A stretch of DNA of 64,000 bases. Origin: Mucilaginibacter phyllosphaerae. GTDB lineage: Bacteria; Bacteroidota; Bacteroidia; Sphingobacteriales; Sphingobacteriaceae. Below are positions 7,751 to 17,449 of the stretch, piece after piece (positions within the stretch are counted from its first letter, which is position 1; each line of letters starts with the position of its first letter). The position numbers were made by a program, and so were the translations under genes. Location: the NCBI RefSeq assembly GCF_004378255.1, contig NZ_SNQG01000002.1, positions 620,001 to 684,000 of the forward strand, written 5' to 3'. The notes under the pieces were generated by a model, which saw nothing but the letters and a program-made list of their open reading frames with translations, was not told the origin of the DNA and did not search any database.

Positions 7751-9589
7751 CTATATCACCCCGTGCAAAATGCCGCCTTTTTCGCCCATCTTATCCACCA
7801 GTTTTTCTACTTCAGGGTCGCGTTCCAGTACCGGGGCGTGGTGTGGTTTAATACGGGCATCAATCATCAGCGGGCCGTTGCAGCCCCAGTGCTTGTGTTC
7901 GGTAAAGCTGTTGATGCCGTAAATATCGTGGCTTGGGTTGCTGCGGGTAAAAGTTACCCATACAAAATTATTGATGGTTTGCGCGGTAAAGGCGGCGTCA
8001 TCACATAAAACCATTAAGGGCAGGCCGCTTAGTTCTGCTTCGGCTAAATGCTCCTGCAAAATCTCCAGCATCAGGGGCATATCGCTGGTGCGGATGTTTT
8101 TGGGCACCTCTACAGCCAATACACCTGGCATCACCATTTTATAGTTTACAAAGGGGCGTGGCAACATAAAGGTTGATGGTAATTCGTTCCAGAGTTCCCG
8201 TTTGATCTCGCCCGCAACGGTAAAGGCAACCTTGCTGCCGCTGTTTAAGCCGTCGCCGCTGTAGTCAAGCGTATCTATGGTGGTTCGGGTATGAAAATGC
8301 AGATCGCGGGTCAGGTCAATCCGTTGCAGAATATGTTTCAAAAATGCGCCGATATCATTCACATCCAATGCAGGGTTATCCTCTTTGGCGGCGATGAACA
8401 GGTATTTGGCCAGGCTTAACTGCCCTTTACCTAAAATATGATTGGCAATGGTAATGATCTCTTGCGGGTAGCGCTCTTTTACGTATGGCGTGTAACGTTC
8501 GCTGCCAATGGCAAATAAAAGCGGGTGTACACCTGCCGCATCAACAGCGTTTACGGCATGCAGGCCGGGTACCTCTTTAGGGATGGCGCTGCCGGTTATG
8601 TCATGGATCAAGGCGCCAAAGCTGGTATCCTCCTGCGGCGGGCGGCCAACTACCGTGAACGACCAGATCGCATCCTTTTTATGATAAACGTTATGCACTT
8701 TCATTAATGGGAAGGGATGCGCCAGGCTGTAATAACCCAAGTGGTCGCCAAACGGGCCTTCGGGTTTGTTTTCCATCGGCATCACGGTACCGGTTATCAC
8801 AAAGTCGGCATCTGCAGAGATACAAAAGCCTTCGTCGTCATAAAAATATCTAAACCGGCGGTTAGCCAAAGCGCCGCCAAAGGTCATTTCAGAAAGGCCC
8901 TCGGGCAGGGGCATTACCGCAGCCACGGGGTGCGCGGGCGGGCCGCCTACAAATATGCTCACCTTTAGGGGCTGCCCTTTTGCATTGGCTTTGGTTTGAT
9001 GCACTCCAATGCCGCGGTGCAACTGGTAATGCAGGCCAATCTCTTTATCCTGCACATAATCGTTACCGCCCAGCTGGATGCGGTACATGCCCAGGTTGGC
9101 ATGCATAATACCGGGCATATCGGCGTCCTCGGTGTACACCTGCGGCATGGTAACAAAGGGGCCGCCGTCTTTGGGCCAGTTCACTATCTGTGGTAGCTCG
9201 CTGATCAGGGTACGGGCAAAATTGATGGGTGCATCCTTATGCACTTTCATGGGCAGGGCAGATAGTGCGGTAAGCGCCGTATTGGCGTACATAAAGGGGT
9301 ATTTTAAGGCCTTTATGGGGTCGTTTTTAAGTTCAATAAGGGTCTTGATCTTATCCAGCGTATCCCTGAAAATAAAGCGCGACCTATCCAGCGTGCCAAA
9401 TAAATTAGATACCGCAGGGAACTTGCTCCCCTTTACATTCTCAAATAAAATGGCGGGGCCTTTGTGTTCAAAAACACGCAGGTGTATGGCTGCCATTTGC
9501 AGGTAAGAGTCAACCTCTTCTTTTATGCGGATGAGGTGGCCGTTCTTTTCAAGGTCGGTTATGCAGGCCTGTAAACTATTGTATCCCAT
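7751..9589 (-). CDS. UbiD family decarboxylase
   Basis: 612 aa. The sequence matches UbiD-like decarboxylases that use prenylated FMN, with the conserved region around FTVVGRPPQEDTSFGALIHD and a PRPFVNYKMVMPG segment in the C-terminal half. In Bacteroidota such proteins are often annotated as menaquinone biosynthesis decarboxylases, but the substrate cannot be told from sequence alone. No UbiX-like flavin prenyltransferase is adjacent. ATG start (MGYNSLQACITDLEKNGH) fits the family N-terminus. It is divergent from the DoxX-like gene by 50 bases. Confidence 0.9.
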   Translation of the reverse strand: MGYNSLQACITDLEKNGHLIRIKEEVDSYLQMAAIHLRVFEHKGPAILFENVKGSKFPAVSNLFGTLDRSRFIFRDTLDKIKTLIELKNDPIKALKYPFMYANTALTALSALPMKVHKDAPINFARTLISELPQIVNWPKDGGPFVTMPQVYTEDADMPGIMHANLGMYRIQLGGNDYVQDKEIGLHYQLHRGIGVHQTKANAKGQPLKVSIFVGGPPAHPVAAVMPLPEGLSEMTFGGALANRRFRYFYDDEGFCISADADFVITGTVMPMENKPEGPFGDHLGYYSLAHPFPLMKVHNVYHKKDAIWSFTVVGRPPQEDTSFGALIHDITGSAIPKEVPGLHAVNAVDAAGVHPLLFAIGSERYTPYVKERYPQEIITIANHILGKGQLSLAKYLFIAAKEDNPALDVNDIGAFLKHILQRIDLTRDLHFHTRTTIDTLDYSGDGLNSGSKVAFTVAGEIKRELWNELPSTFMLPRPFVNYKMVMPGVLAVEVPKNIRTSDMPLMLEILQEHLAEAELSGLPLMVLCDDAAFTAQTINNFVWVTFTRSNPSHDIYGINSFTEHKHWGCNGPLMIDARIKPHHAPVLERDPEVEKLVDKMGEKGGILHGVI

Positions 9590-9639
9590 TTAAGGCCAAA
9601 TATATTATACAATTTGCTGATTTTAGTGATATTTACGTC

Positions 9640-10092
9640 ATGAAACCGCTTATCGTGTTATTGGCTGTGTTTGGTGTAAGCAGCCTGGCAAGTTTTATTG
9701 CCGGCCATCCCGCCGATTATTATTTCTGCGGAAGGCTGGCCATGGGCGTTATGCTGATCTTTGCAGCCACAGCCCACTTTAAGTACACCAAAGGAATGGC
9801 GCTGATGGTACCACCGCTTATTCCGTATAAAAATAAGGTTGTTTATGTAACCGGGTATATCGAGGTTTTGGCCGGGATAGGCCTGCTGGTTAAGGCCGTG
9901 CGCGAGCCGGTTGCCTGGTTTGTAATCATATTTTTGGTGCTGCTGCTGCCTGCCAATATTTATGCTGCGCAAAATAAAGTAAACCTGCAAAAAGCAGATC
10001 ACTGCGGCAACGGCTTAAGTTACCTTTGGTTTCGCATACCGCTGCAGGTGTTTTTTATTGCCTGGGTGTATTACTTTGGGGTGATGCATTAA
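9640..10092 (+). CDS. DoxX-like small membrane protein
   Basis: 150 aa with about four membrane helices (residues 3-20, 30-50, 65-88 and 92-112, with a last hydrophobic segment near the C-terminus). The AHFKYTKGMALMVPP segment is typical of DoxX/DoxD-like membrane proteins. Function is unknown; the family is linked to quinone or redox membrane proteins. ATG start 50 bases from the divergent UbiD gene. Confidence 0.7.
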   Translation: MKPLIVLLAVFGVSSLASFIAGHPADYYFCGRLAMGVMLIFAATAHFKYTKGMALMVPPLIPYKNKVVYVTGYIEVLAGIGLLVKAVREPVAWFVIIFLVLLLPANIYAAQNKVNLQKADHCGNGLSYLWFRIPLQVFFIAWVYYFGVMH

Positions 10093-10184
10093 GATAGATT
10101 TGAAAATAAGTTAGACGATAGATTTACTTCCTTTTTATCATTAAAAAAGTTATCTTACTTTTACCGTCTCAATTATACCAGCAC

Positions 10185-11024
10185 ATGTCGGTACTTATTT
10201 TTACTGTAATTATACTTATCGGGGCCTATTTTGCCGGCTTGCTGGGTTCGTTAACCGGGCTTGGCGGTGGCGTAGTTATCATCCCTCTGCTTACCCTTGT
10301 ATTGGATGTTGATATCCATTATGCCATTGGTGCCTCATTAATATCGGTAATTGCAACATCATCCGGCTCGGCAGCAGCTTATGTTAAAGAAGGTATTACA
10401 AACATACGGCTTGGTATGTTTTTAGAGATCGCTACCACAATTGGTGCATTGTTTGGTGCATTAATAGCCGTTTATATCCCTGTACAATACATTGCGATTT
10501 TGTTTGGGGTGATATTGATCTTTTCGGCATTAATGTCATTACGTAAAAAGGCCGAAAATATCCTGACCGAACCAACTTACCTGGCAGCCCGGTTAAAACT
10601 TTACGGCAGTTACCCCGATGGGAATGGCGCGCAGATAAATTATGGTGTAACCCGTGTAAGCGGCGGCTTTTTTATGATGCTTTTTGCAGGCACCATATCC
10701 GGGCTGCTGGGTATTGGGTCGGGCGCGTTAAAGGTGCTGGCGATGGATACCATTATGCGGATCCCTTTTAAAGTATCAACCACCACCAGTAATTTTATGA
10801 TAGGCGTAACCGCAGCAGCCAGCGCGGTGGTTTACCTGCAACGCGGTTACATAGAGCCGGGGATTGCTATGCCTGTAGTAATAGGTGTGCTATTCGGCGC
10901 CATGACAGGTTCTAAGATACTGGTACACACCAAATCATCCCGATGGTTACGCTGGGTATTTGCCGTTGTGGTTACTTTTTTAGCCAGCCAGATGATCTAT
11001 AACGGCATTACGGGGAAGATTTAG
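10185..11024 (+). CDS. TauE/SafE family (sulfite exporter-like) permease
   Basis: 279 aa with about eight membrane helices in two halves, each beginning with a Gly-rich loop (GSLTGLGGGVVIIPLLTL near residues 21-38 and GTISGLLGIGSGALKVLAMD near 169-188). This duplicated pattern is characteristic of TauE/SafE transporters, which export organosulfur compounds or sulfite in known members. The substrate here is unknown; no sulfur-metabolism genes are adjacent. Confidence 0.9.
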   Translation: MSVLIFTVIILIGAYFAGLLGSLTGLGGGVVIIPLLTLVLDVDIHYAIGASLISVIATSSGSAAAYVKEGITNIRLGMFLEIATTIGALFGALIAVYIPVQYIAILFGVILIFSALMSLRKKAENILTEPTYLAARLKLYGSYPDGNGAQINYGVTRVSGGFFMMLFAGTISGLLGIGSGALKVLAMDTIMRIPFKVSTTTSNFMIGVTAAASAVVYLQRGYIEPGIAMPVVIGVLFGAMTGSKILVHTKSSRWLRWVFAVVVTFLASQMIYNGITGKI

Positions 11025-11029
11025 GGAGT

Positions 11030-11131
11030 AATTGATTAGTGATTGGAGAGTGGTTTCAAAATATTATATTTAGAACTTTAATTTAAAAAGGTAACTACTC
11101 ACCAGTAAACCATTCACCACTCACCAACCAA
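11030..11131. repeat. Intergenic run of ACTCACCA-type words
   Basis: The stretch contains GTAACTACTCACCAGTAAA, CCATTCACCACTCACCAACC and GATTAGTGATTGG. Related words occur at 2137-2200 and near 24080. It lies just before the symporter gene and may include its promoter. Confidence 0.35.
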
Positions 11132-12364
11132 ATGAAACGCCTTTTCAGCAATCTCACCTTTCAGGTTATTATAGCTATTATACTGGGCATATTTGTGGGC
11201 CTGTATTTTAAAGGTTTTGCGCCAACTGCGCAGATGATCAGCAAAATCTTTATCAGTTTAATTACGATGCTGATAGCGCCTATCATATTTTTAACCATTG
11301 TGCTGGGTATTGCCGGCATGAGCGATATGAAAAAGGTAGGCCGTGTGGGCGGTAAAGCCCTGTTGTATTTTGAGCTGGTTACCACGCTGGCATTGGTAAT
11401 TGGCGTTACGGTGGCCAATATACTTAAACCGGGGGCCAATTTTATTAATAACCATGTTAAGGTAGATACCGCCAAACTTGCCGCCTATGAAAAGGCTGCT
11501 ACCGAGATGAAATGGGGCGATTTTATCACGCATATCGTACCATCTAACGCTTTTGAGGCTTTTGCCAAAGGCGATATCCTACAGGTACTTTTCTTTGCCA
11601 TATTGTTCGGTTTTGGCTTAAGCCGGATGGGCGAGGCTGGGCAATCCGTTATCGCTACTTTTGATAAGCTATCTAAAGTGTTTTTCAATATCATGAAGAT
11701 CGTGATGAAGGTGGCGCCTGTTGGTGCATTCGGCGGTATGGCCTACACCATCAGCACCTACGGCCTGGCCACGCTTAAACCATTGGCCATGCTAATGGGG
11801 TCGGTATATCTCACGATGTTCCTGTTTGTATTTGTGGTGCTAAACTTTATTGCCTATCTGTTCAAATTCAGCCTGTGGCAATATCTTAAATATATTAAAG
11901 AAGAGATCCTGATCGTACTGGGTACCTCCTCATCAGAATCGGCCCTGCCGGGGATGATGGAAAAGCTGGAGAAATTTGGCTGCTCAAAATCGGTAGTGGG
12001 TCTGGTTATCCCAACAGGATATTCGTTTAACCTGGATGGTACCACTATCTACCTGTCTATGTCGGTAATATTTTTGGCGCAGGTGTTTAAAATAGATCTT
12101 TCTATAGAACAGCAGCTTACCATTATCGGGATCCTCATGATCACCTCCAAAGGCGCAGCAGGGGTTACCGGCAGCGGTTTTATTGTGCTTACCTCTACAC
12201 TGGCCGCTATCAAAGTTATCCCGGTAGAAGGGGTGGCTATCCTGCTTGGGGTTGACCGCTTTATGAGCGAGGCACGCGCCATTACCAACGTAATAGGCAA
12301 TGGCATAGCAACCATTGTAGTGGCTAAAAGCGAGAAAGAGTTTACAACGCCAGCTTGCGGATAA
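11132..12364 (+). CDS. Dicarboxylate/amino acid:cation symporter (DAACS family)
   Basis: 410 aa inner membrane protein with several helices. Family motifs are visible: the Ser-rich hairpin LGTSSSESALPGMMEKL, the conserved PTGYSFNLDGTTIY loop and a C-terminal SEARAITNVIGNGIATIVV segment bearing the substrate-binding Arg/Asn region. These are typical of GltP/DctA transporters that import glutamate, aspartate or C4-dicarboxylates with H+ or Na+. Substrate unresolved. ATG start. Confidence 0.95.
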   Translation: MKRLFSNLTFQVIIAIILGIFVGLYFKGFAPTAQMISKIFISLITMLIAPIIFLTIVLGIAGMSDMKKVGRVGGKALLYFELVTTLALVIGVTVANILKPGANFINNHVKVDTAKLAAYEKAATEMKWGDFITHIVPSNAFEAFAKGDILQVLFFAILFGFGLSRMGEAGQSVIATFDKLSKVFFNIMKIVMKVAPVGAFGGMAYTISTYGLATLKPLAMLMGSVYLTMFLFVFVVLNFIAYLFKFSLWQYLKYIKEEILIVLGTSSSESALPGMMEKLEKFGCSKSVVGLVIPTGYSFNLDGTTIYLSMSVIFLAQVFKIDLSIEQQLTIIGILMITSKGAAGVTGSGFIVLTSTLAAIKVIPVEGVAILLGVDRFMSEARAITNVIGNGIATIVVAKSEKEFTTPACG

Positions 12365-12443
12365 GTGATAGTTAATAAGGATTTACAGTATGCATATCTG
12401 AGATAAAAAAGCAAATTCAGAATCGATTTGCAGCGAGTGATTT

Positions 12444-12944
12444 TTATTCATCATCCCTGATTCTTTTTAAATGTTGAATGTCTTCCAAATCTTTTTTTCG
12501 AGCAGTTGCCTCTTTGTCTTTCATTAAATTATAGTAATCCATAAAATGAATTTGAGTTCCTTCAACTTCAACGGTCTCTTTACTTCTGTTCGCATCGGAA
12601 AACTTAATTTTTGCTTTAATTTCGGGTAAAATATCAAGAGTAAAATCGTCAAGTTCGTACTTGAAAAATGATCTTTTTGGATCTGGATTCTGCTCTTTTT
12701 CAAACTCGGTAACATCTTCACCTAAGTCTTTTATAACTTTTAAAATATTATAATAATTTTCATAAGTTGGGTTATACCAAACATCTATGTCTGGTTTATC
12801 TGTAATTTCTCCATTTGTATTTGTAGAGAGTCTATAGTAACCATTGAGGGCAACAGCAGTTCCTCCAACAAGCATATATTTAACGTTGTAAGTTTCCAGC
12901 GTTTTACAGACTGCTAATAAACTATTTTTAAAGTTTTCCTTCAC
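12444..12944 (-). CDS. Nucleotidyltransferase-fold protein (AbiEii/DUF6036-like), GTG start
   Basis: 166 aa from GTG at 12944. The nucleotidyltransferase pattern is present: GG at 27-28 (KYMLVGGTAVALNGYYR), the DxD pair D52/D54 in PDIDVWY and a third Asp at D104 in FTLDILPE. The C-terminal KDLEDIQHLKRIR segment resembles AbiEii-type and DUF6036 proteins, some of which are toxins of toxin-antitoxin or abortive-infection systems. The stop of the 52-aa ORF upstream is six bases away, so the two form one unit. Both are AT-rich relative to neighbours, suggesting transfer. Alternative: a harmless housekeeping nucleotidyltransferase. Confidence 0.75.
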   Translation of the reverse strand: MKENFKNSLLAVCKTLETYNVKYMLVGGTAVALNGYYRLSTNTNGEITDKPDIDVWYNPTYENYYNILKVIKDLGEDVTEFEKEQNPDPKRSFFKYELDDFTLDILPEIKAKIKFSDANRSKETVEVEGTQIHFMDYYNLMKDKEATARKKDLEDIQHLKRIRDDE

Positions 12945-12950
12945 ATTTAG

Positions 12951-13109
12951 TTACTTAGACTTACTGATCTTCCATTGAATTCGGACAGATTTAATAAATT
13001 CTTCAAATGCATTATGTTTTTCTAAACTCAACGAATAGTCTATTGTATTCCTTTCATGGGATTTCAGTTTTTCGAATGTTTTAAATTTTTTAACTGATTT
13101 CATCATCAT
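12951..13109 (-). CDS. Small 52-aa protein paired with the nucleotidyltransferase
   Basis: From the triple ATG at 13101-13109 the frame encodes MMMKSVKKFKTFEKLKSHER, then a Glu/Lys-rich helix ending IQWKISKSK, 52 residues. It ends six bases before the GTG of the nucleotidyltransferase. It has no recognised domain; its basic, helical character and position fit an antitoxin or a regulator, but that is inference. The exact ATG is uncertain. Confidence 0.6.
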   Translation of the reverse strand: MMMKSVKKFKTFEKLKSHERNTIDYSLSLEKHNAFEEFIKSVRIQWKISKSK

Positions 13110-13136
13110 GTTTTATTTTACAAGTATAAATATACA

Positions 13137-13922
13137 TTATTTTTTATAGGCATCAACTTTAATTGTGTCTGCTTTAAACTCCGGTTTGGTTGGTTTATTA
13201 GTATCATTAGGCTTTTCTTTGAATCTTCTTAAGCTGTCTTTAATGTAAAATACCAGGTTATAATCGGTCATCATGTCTATCTGTGCAGGGGTAGGGCGGT
13301 ACTCGGTAATAAAATCGTCCAGCGTATCGCCCTGTAACCGGGTAATGCGCGCAATCAGGTTGCGGTTAAAGCGCTGGCTGGTATGGTCTTCGCGTTCGTA
13401 ACGCAGCATGGTTTGCTGCAGGTGGTATTGCCTGGTGTTCTTTTTATTGATAGATTTAAACAGCGAGAGCAGATCTACCGTTGCCCAGGCAAAAGGCACA
13501 TTAGTGGCCGTAGGCCTCATGATCTCGGTAAAAGCCGGGCCTTTAAAAGCAAACTCTTTGGCAAACTGCTTACGGTTATTTACGCTATCGCGGATAAAAT
13601 TGCGTTTAGCCATAATAGCCACTTCATTTAAACGGATGGATTGCTGCTCCAGCTCGATCATCTTTAACCTGCCGCTCCAGGGGCTTATCACCCGGGTATA
13701 GGTTTTATACCCCATCGTTTTAATTTTAAGGGTATCGGTTACTTTGGTGATCCTGAGGGTAAAGCTGCCCTGCTCGCTGGTGAGTACATTGGTGTTTGAT
13801 GCGCTTACCACAATATATTCGAGCGGTTTACGCGTTTTTTTATCTATAACTATTCCGCTAACCAGTTGTGCGCTGGCATCAATGCTAAAAAGCAGTAACA
13901 GGGCAAACAGCAGTTGTTTCAT
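13137..13922 (-). CDS. Secreted protein with carboxypeptidase-regulatory-like domain
   Basis: 261 aa with a signal peptide (MKQLLFALLLLFSIDASAQ, cleavage after the AQ-type end). Residues 20-105 form a CarboxypepD_reg-like beta-sandwich: LVSGIVIDKKTRKPLEYIVV and a DTLKIKTMGYKTYTR segment. The rest, rich in Arg/Asn, has no recognised domain. Such proteins are common Bacteroidota envelope proteins. No lipobox is apparent. The gene is convergent with none and divergent from sucD. Confidence 0.8.
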   Translation of the reverse strand: MKQLLFALLLLFSIDASAQLVSGIVIDKKTRKPLEYIVVSASNTNVLTSEQGSFTLRITKVTDTLKIKTMGYKTYTRVISPWSGRLKMIELEQQSIRLNEVAIMAKRNFIRDSVNNRKQFAKEFAFKGPAFTEIMRPTATNVPFAWATVDLLSLFKSINKKNTRQYHLQQTMLRYEREDHTSQRFNRNLIARITRLQGDTLDDFITEYRPTPAQIDMMTDYNLVFYIKDSLRRFKEKPNDTNKPTKPEFKADTIKVDAYKK

Positions 13923-14073
13923 AAGTATAAGGTTGTGCTATAAATTTACGTGCTATATTTTATAAACACCAGCGTTTAACACATTTTAACATCATTAATT
14001 ACCGGTTGACTATAGCAAAAATGTAATTTTTGAAAAATTAACCCATTAAAGGGTGGAGGGGCGATTTTTTTTT

Positions 14074-14081
14074 TAGCTTTG
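14074..14081 (+). promoter_or_regulatory. Candidate -7 promoter element for sucD
   Basis: TAGCTTTG matches the Bacteroidota -7 consensus TAnnTTTG, 22 bases before the sucD ATG. No good -33 TTTG is seen at the usual spacing, so the call is tentative. Confidence 0.4.
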
Positions 14082-14103
14082 CCATACAAAAACTAAAAAG
14101 CCG

Positions 14104-14982
14104 ATGAGCGTTCTCGTAAATAAAAATTCTAAAGTTATAGTACAGGGTTTTACCGGTAAAGAAGGTTCTTACCATGCCGAGCAGATGATTGCTTACGGTA
14201 CACAGTTAGTTGGTGGTGTTACACCGGGTAAAGGTGGCCAAAGCCATTTAGACAGGCCTGTTTTTAACACGGTTAAAGATGCGGTTGACCAAACCGGCGC
14301 CGATGTATCTATCATTTTTGTACCGCCCGCTTTTGGTGCCGATGCCATTATGGAAGCTGCCGAAGCAGGTATTAAAGTTATTGTATGTATCACCGAAGGT
14401 ATCCCTACAAAGGATATGATTGCGGTAAAAGAATATTTAGCCGATAAAGACAGCCGCCTGATTGGCCCTAACTGCCCCGGTATCATTACGGCTGATGAAG
14501 CTAAGATCGGTATTATGCCGGGCTTTATCTTTAAAAAAGGTAATGTAGGTGTGGTATCAAAATCAGGTACGCTTACTTATGAGGCGGTTGACCAGGTTGT
14601 TAAAGCCGGTTTAGGTATTACCACGGCTATTGGTATTGGCGGCGACCCTATTATAGGCACCCCAACCAAAGAGGCTGTTGAGTTTTTAATGAACGACCCG
14701 GAAACCCACGGTATCATTATGATTGGTGAGATTGGCGGCGGTATGGAAGCTGAAGCTGCCCGCTGGATCAAAGAATTTGGTACAAAACCGGTTGTTGGCT
14801 TTATTGCCGGCCAAACTGCGCCTCCGGGCCGCCGCATGGGCCACGCAGGTGCTATTGTTGGCGGTGCCGATGATACAGCTGCGGCTAAAATGAAGATCAT
14901 GAGTGAGTGCGGTATCCGTGTAGTAGAATCGCCTGCTGAAATTGGCGCTGCTATGGCAGAAGAACTGGCTAAATTAGTATAA
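14104..14982 (+). CDS. sucD: Succinate-CoA ligase alpha subunit
   Basis: 292 aa. Catalyses the substrate-level phosphorylation step of the citric acid cycle with SucC, which is not in this window. CoA-binding domain at the N-terminus ([14 protein letters not shown], residues 15-28) and the phospho-histidine H247 in [16 protein letters not shown] are visible. Start [15 protein letters not shown] is as in other Bacteroidota. Single gene with its own terminator. Confidence 0.97.
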   Translation: MSVLVNKNSKVIVQGFTGKEGSYHAEQMIAYGTQLVGGVTPGKGGQSHLDRPVFNTVKDAVDQTGADVSIIFVPPAFGADAIMEAAEAGIKVIVCITEGIPTKDMIAVKEYLADKDSRLIGPNCPGIITADEAKIGIMPGFIFKKGNVGVVSKSGTLTYEAVDQVVKAGLGITTAIGIGGDPIIGTPTKEAVEFLMNDPETHGIIMIGEIGGGMEAEAARWIKEFGTKPVVGFIAGQTAPPGRRMGHAGAIVGGADDTAAAKMKIMSECGIRVVESPAEIGAAMAEELAKLV

Positions 14983-15026
14983 CTAATAGAATCAAGAAGT
15001 AAGAATTAAGATTCAAGGTATAGAGA

Positions 15027-15057
15027 AATCCCGGCCAATTTTGGCTGGGATTTTTTG
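15027..15057 (+). terminator. Terminator after sucD
   Basis: AAATCCCGGCCA pairs with TGGCTGGGATTT (one G-U) and is followed by T. A near copy lies after msrB at 17418. Confidence 0.85.
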
Positions 15058-15173
15058 TGTTTAATCTATTCGTTGCATACTTGTTTTTAGCATCTCATAC
15101 TGCTTAGTGACAGTTATAGAATATTCTAAAAATTCTTACATTCGGTAAATTCAGGTTCAGACAAATTATCACC

Positions 15174-16692
15174 ATGAGAAAATATCTCGCCTTATTCCTG
15201 TTAGCATCTACCGCCACCTTTGCCCAATACAAACCCGCCGCCTTTACCGACCCGGACAGGCTCAAAAAAAATAGAAGCAACTTTCCCGGTTATCGATAAG
15301 CTGTACAAGCAATACGCGGCAGATAACCATTGGCCGGGTATGGCTTTTGGTATTGTGGTAGATGGTAAACTGGTGTACACGGGCAATACCGGTTATACAG
15401 ATATCGATAACAAAACCCCCGTTACCTCTAAATCAGATTTCCGGATAGCATCTATGACCAAGAGCCTCACCGCTATGGCCATCCTGAAGCTGCGCGATGC
15501 AGGTAAACTAAAGCTTGACGACCCGGCCTACCTCTACATCCCCGAGATGAAAAACAATAAGTATCTTACTAAAGATGCCACACCGATAACTATCCGCCAC
15601 TTGCTTACCCATTCGGCCGGTTTTCCGGAAGATAACCCCTGGGGCGACAGGCAGCTGGCCGTATCTGATGCACAGTTAATAGCCATTTACAAAAAAGGCG
15701 TTTCGTTTTCTAACAACCCCGGGCAGGGGTACGAGTATAGCAACCTGGGTTTTGCTACGTTGGGTTATATTATTAAAAAGGTATCGGGCAAAACCTACGA
15801 GCAATATATTACCGACAATATTTTAACCCCCCTGGGCATGATACATACCTACTGGGAATACAGCGAGGTGCCAAAGGAGCAGCTTGCCCACGGTTACCGC
15901 TGGCTGGATAATAAATGGGTTGAACAGCCCTTGCTGCACGATGGGGCCTACGGTGCTATGGGCGGATTGATAACCACGATAGAAGATTTTAGCAAATACA
16001 TAGCTGTACACCAAAACGCCTGGCCTGCTAGGGATGATGCCGAAACCAGCCCGGTAAAACGCAGCTCTGTCCGCGAGATGCAATACCCATGGAATGTAAA
16101 TTATCTTACAGCAAATGCAAAAACACCAAATGGCCGGCTCTGCCCAACGGTATCGGCGTATGGTTATGGCCTGCGCTGGGCAAAGGATTGCGATAACCAC
16201 GTTTATGTAGGCCATAGTGGTGGTTTACCCGGCTTTGGCAGTAACTGGAATATTATGCCCGATTACGGGATTGGTGTGATATGTTTTGCCAATCTTACCT
16301 ATGCGAATGCAGGGAGGATAAATAATATAGCTTTAGATACTTTATTGTCGCTATCGCATATAGAGCCCCGCAAATTGCCGGCCTCGCAAATCCTGACGCA
16401 GCGCCGCGACGAGTTGGTGAAACTGTTACCCAACTGGAATAACGCCAAAACCTCGGGCATTTTTGCCGTTAACTTTTTTATGGATTACTTTACCGATAAA
16501 CTAAAAGCCGAAGCAACTGATGTATATGCCAGGGCAGGTAAAATAGTAAGCATAGGCGAGGTGATGCCCGAGAATAACCTGCGCGGTTATTTTATCCTAA
16601 AAGGCGAGAAAGCGGATGTACGTGTGAATTTTACCCTAACACCAGAGAACCCGGCGTTGATACAGGAGTATCATATTGGCATAAACCCCTAA
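15174..16692 (+). CDS. Secreted serine hydrolase (class C beta-lactamase family), frame disrupted at an A8 tract
   Basis: The catalytic frame (usable from TTG 15220) has S78-x-x-K81 (SMTK), a YSN motif in GYEYSNLGF and a C-terminal HSGG, the three motifs of the serine beta-lactamase/penicillin-binding fold. Its natural signal peptide lies in another frame: ATG 15174 encodes MRKYLALFLLASTATFAQYK and stops at 15297. The two frames join smoothly (DPDRLKK then IEATFPVIDK) if one A is removed from the A8 run at 15264-15271. This may be a sequencing error, a pseudogene, or slippage-controlled expression. Members cleave peptides, esters or beta-lactams; the substrate is unknown. Confidence 0.8.
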
Positions 16693-17005
16693 TCCCCTGA
16701 AAGGGAAACCCTTTTTGTCATGCTGAACAATAGTAAAGCATCTGTTTTACGCTCCCGCGAGTTTAGCGCAGCGAAACTCGTGGGTTGCACCGGGTAAGCT
16801 TTCAGCTTATATTCAGCTGAAAGCCGAAGCCATGCTGTACCATGAGTTGAAAGCTCATGCAGCGGATTTTGAACAGTCAAAACCATGTAAACATCCGCTT
16901 TGCAAACAAAATTTGCGCACTATTTGTCGTATATTTATGTAGATGGATTATGAAAGCAGACGCTCAAATCACTAATTCGATCAATCACTAATTCACTAAA
17001 TAAAC
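16693..17005. repeat. Hairpin-rich intergenic region before msrB
   Basis: Contains a perfect CGAGTTT/AAACTCG stem (16758-16780), TAAGC-TTTCA-GCTTA (16795-16809), TTCAGCTGAA (16812-16821) and CATGAG/CTCATG (16841-16859). The TTTC[GA] loop matches the cluster at 7585. The end (16960-17000) carries AATCACTAATTC words. No ORF of note. Confidence 0.6.
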
Positions 17006-17380
17006 ATGGCATACAATCAATTAACACCCGAAGAAGAATATATTATTTTACATAAAGGGACCGAGCGCCCGTTTACCGGCGAATTGCTGGATAATAAAGC
17101 TGAAGGCGTTTATGTTTGTAAACGCTGCGATACACCGTTATACACATCTGAGTCTAAATTCGAGTCGCATTGCGGCTGGCCAAGTTTTGATGATGAGATA
17201 CCCGGTGCCGTTAAGCGGATAACAGATGCCGACGGCCGCCGTACCGAAATACTTTGTAATAACTGCGGCGCTCATTTAGGCCACGTTTTTCAGGGCGAAT
17301 ACCTTACGCCTAAAAATACCAGGCACTGCGTAAATTCATTATCCATGAAATTTGTACCTGTCGACGAATTGAAAAAATAA
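17006..17380 (+). CDS. msrB: Peptide-methionine (R)-S-oxide reductase
   Basis: 124 aa, typical for MsrB, a cytoplasmic repair enzyme reducing the R-epimer of methionine sulfoxide in proteins. Zinc ligands C38/C41 (CKRC) and C84/C87 (CNNC), the HCGWPSF motif and catalytic C108 in TRHCVNS are present. ATG start. Single-gene unit followed by a terminator. Confidence 0.97.
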   Translation: MAYNQLTPEEEYIILHKGTERPFTGELLDNKAEGVYVCKRCDTPLYTSESKFESHCGWPSFDDEIPGAVKRITDADGRRTEILCNNCGAHLGHVFQGEYLTPKNTRHCVNSLSMKFVPVDELKK

Positions 17381-17417
17381 GCAAGTAAAAAAGCTTAACA
17401 GCCGTCGAACAATTTAT

Positions 17418-17449
17418 AATCCCCGCCGATTTTTTGGCTGGGATTTTTT
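17418..17449 (+). terminator. Terminator after msrB
   Basis: AATCCCCGCC pairs with GGCTGGGATT, followed by six T. Almost the same stem and tail as the sucD terminator. Confidence 0.85.
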
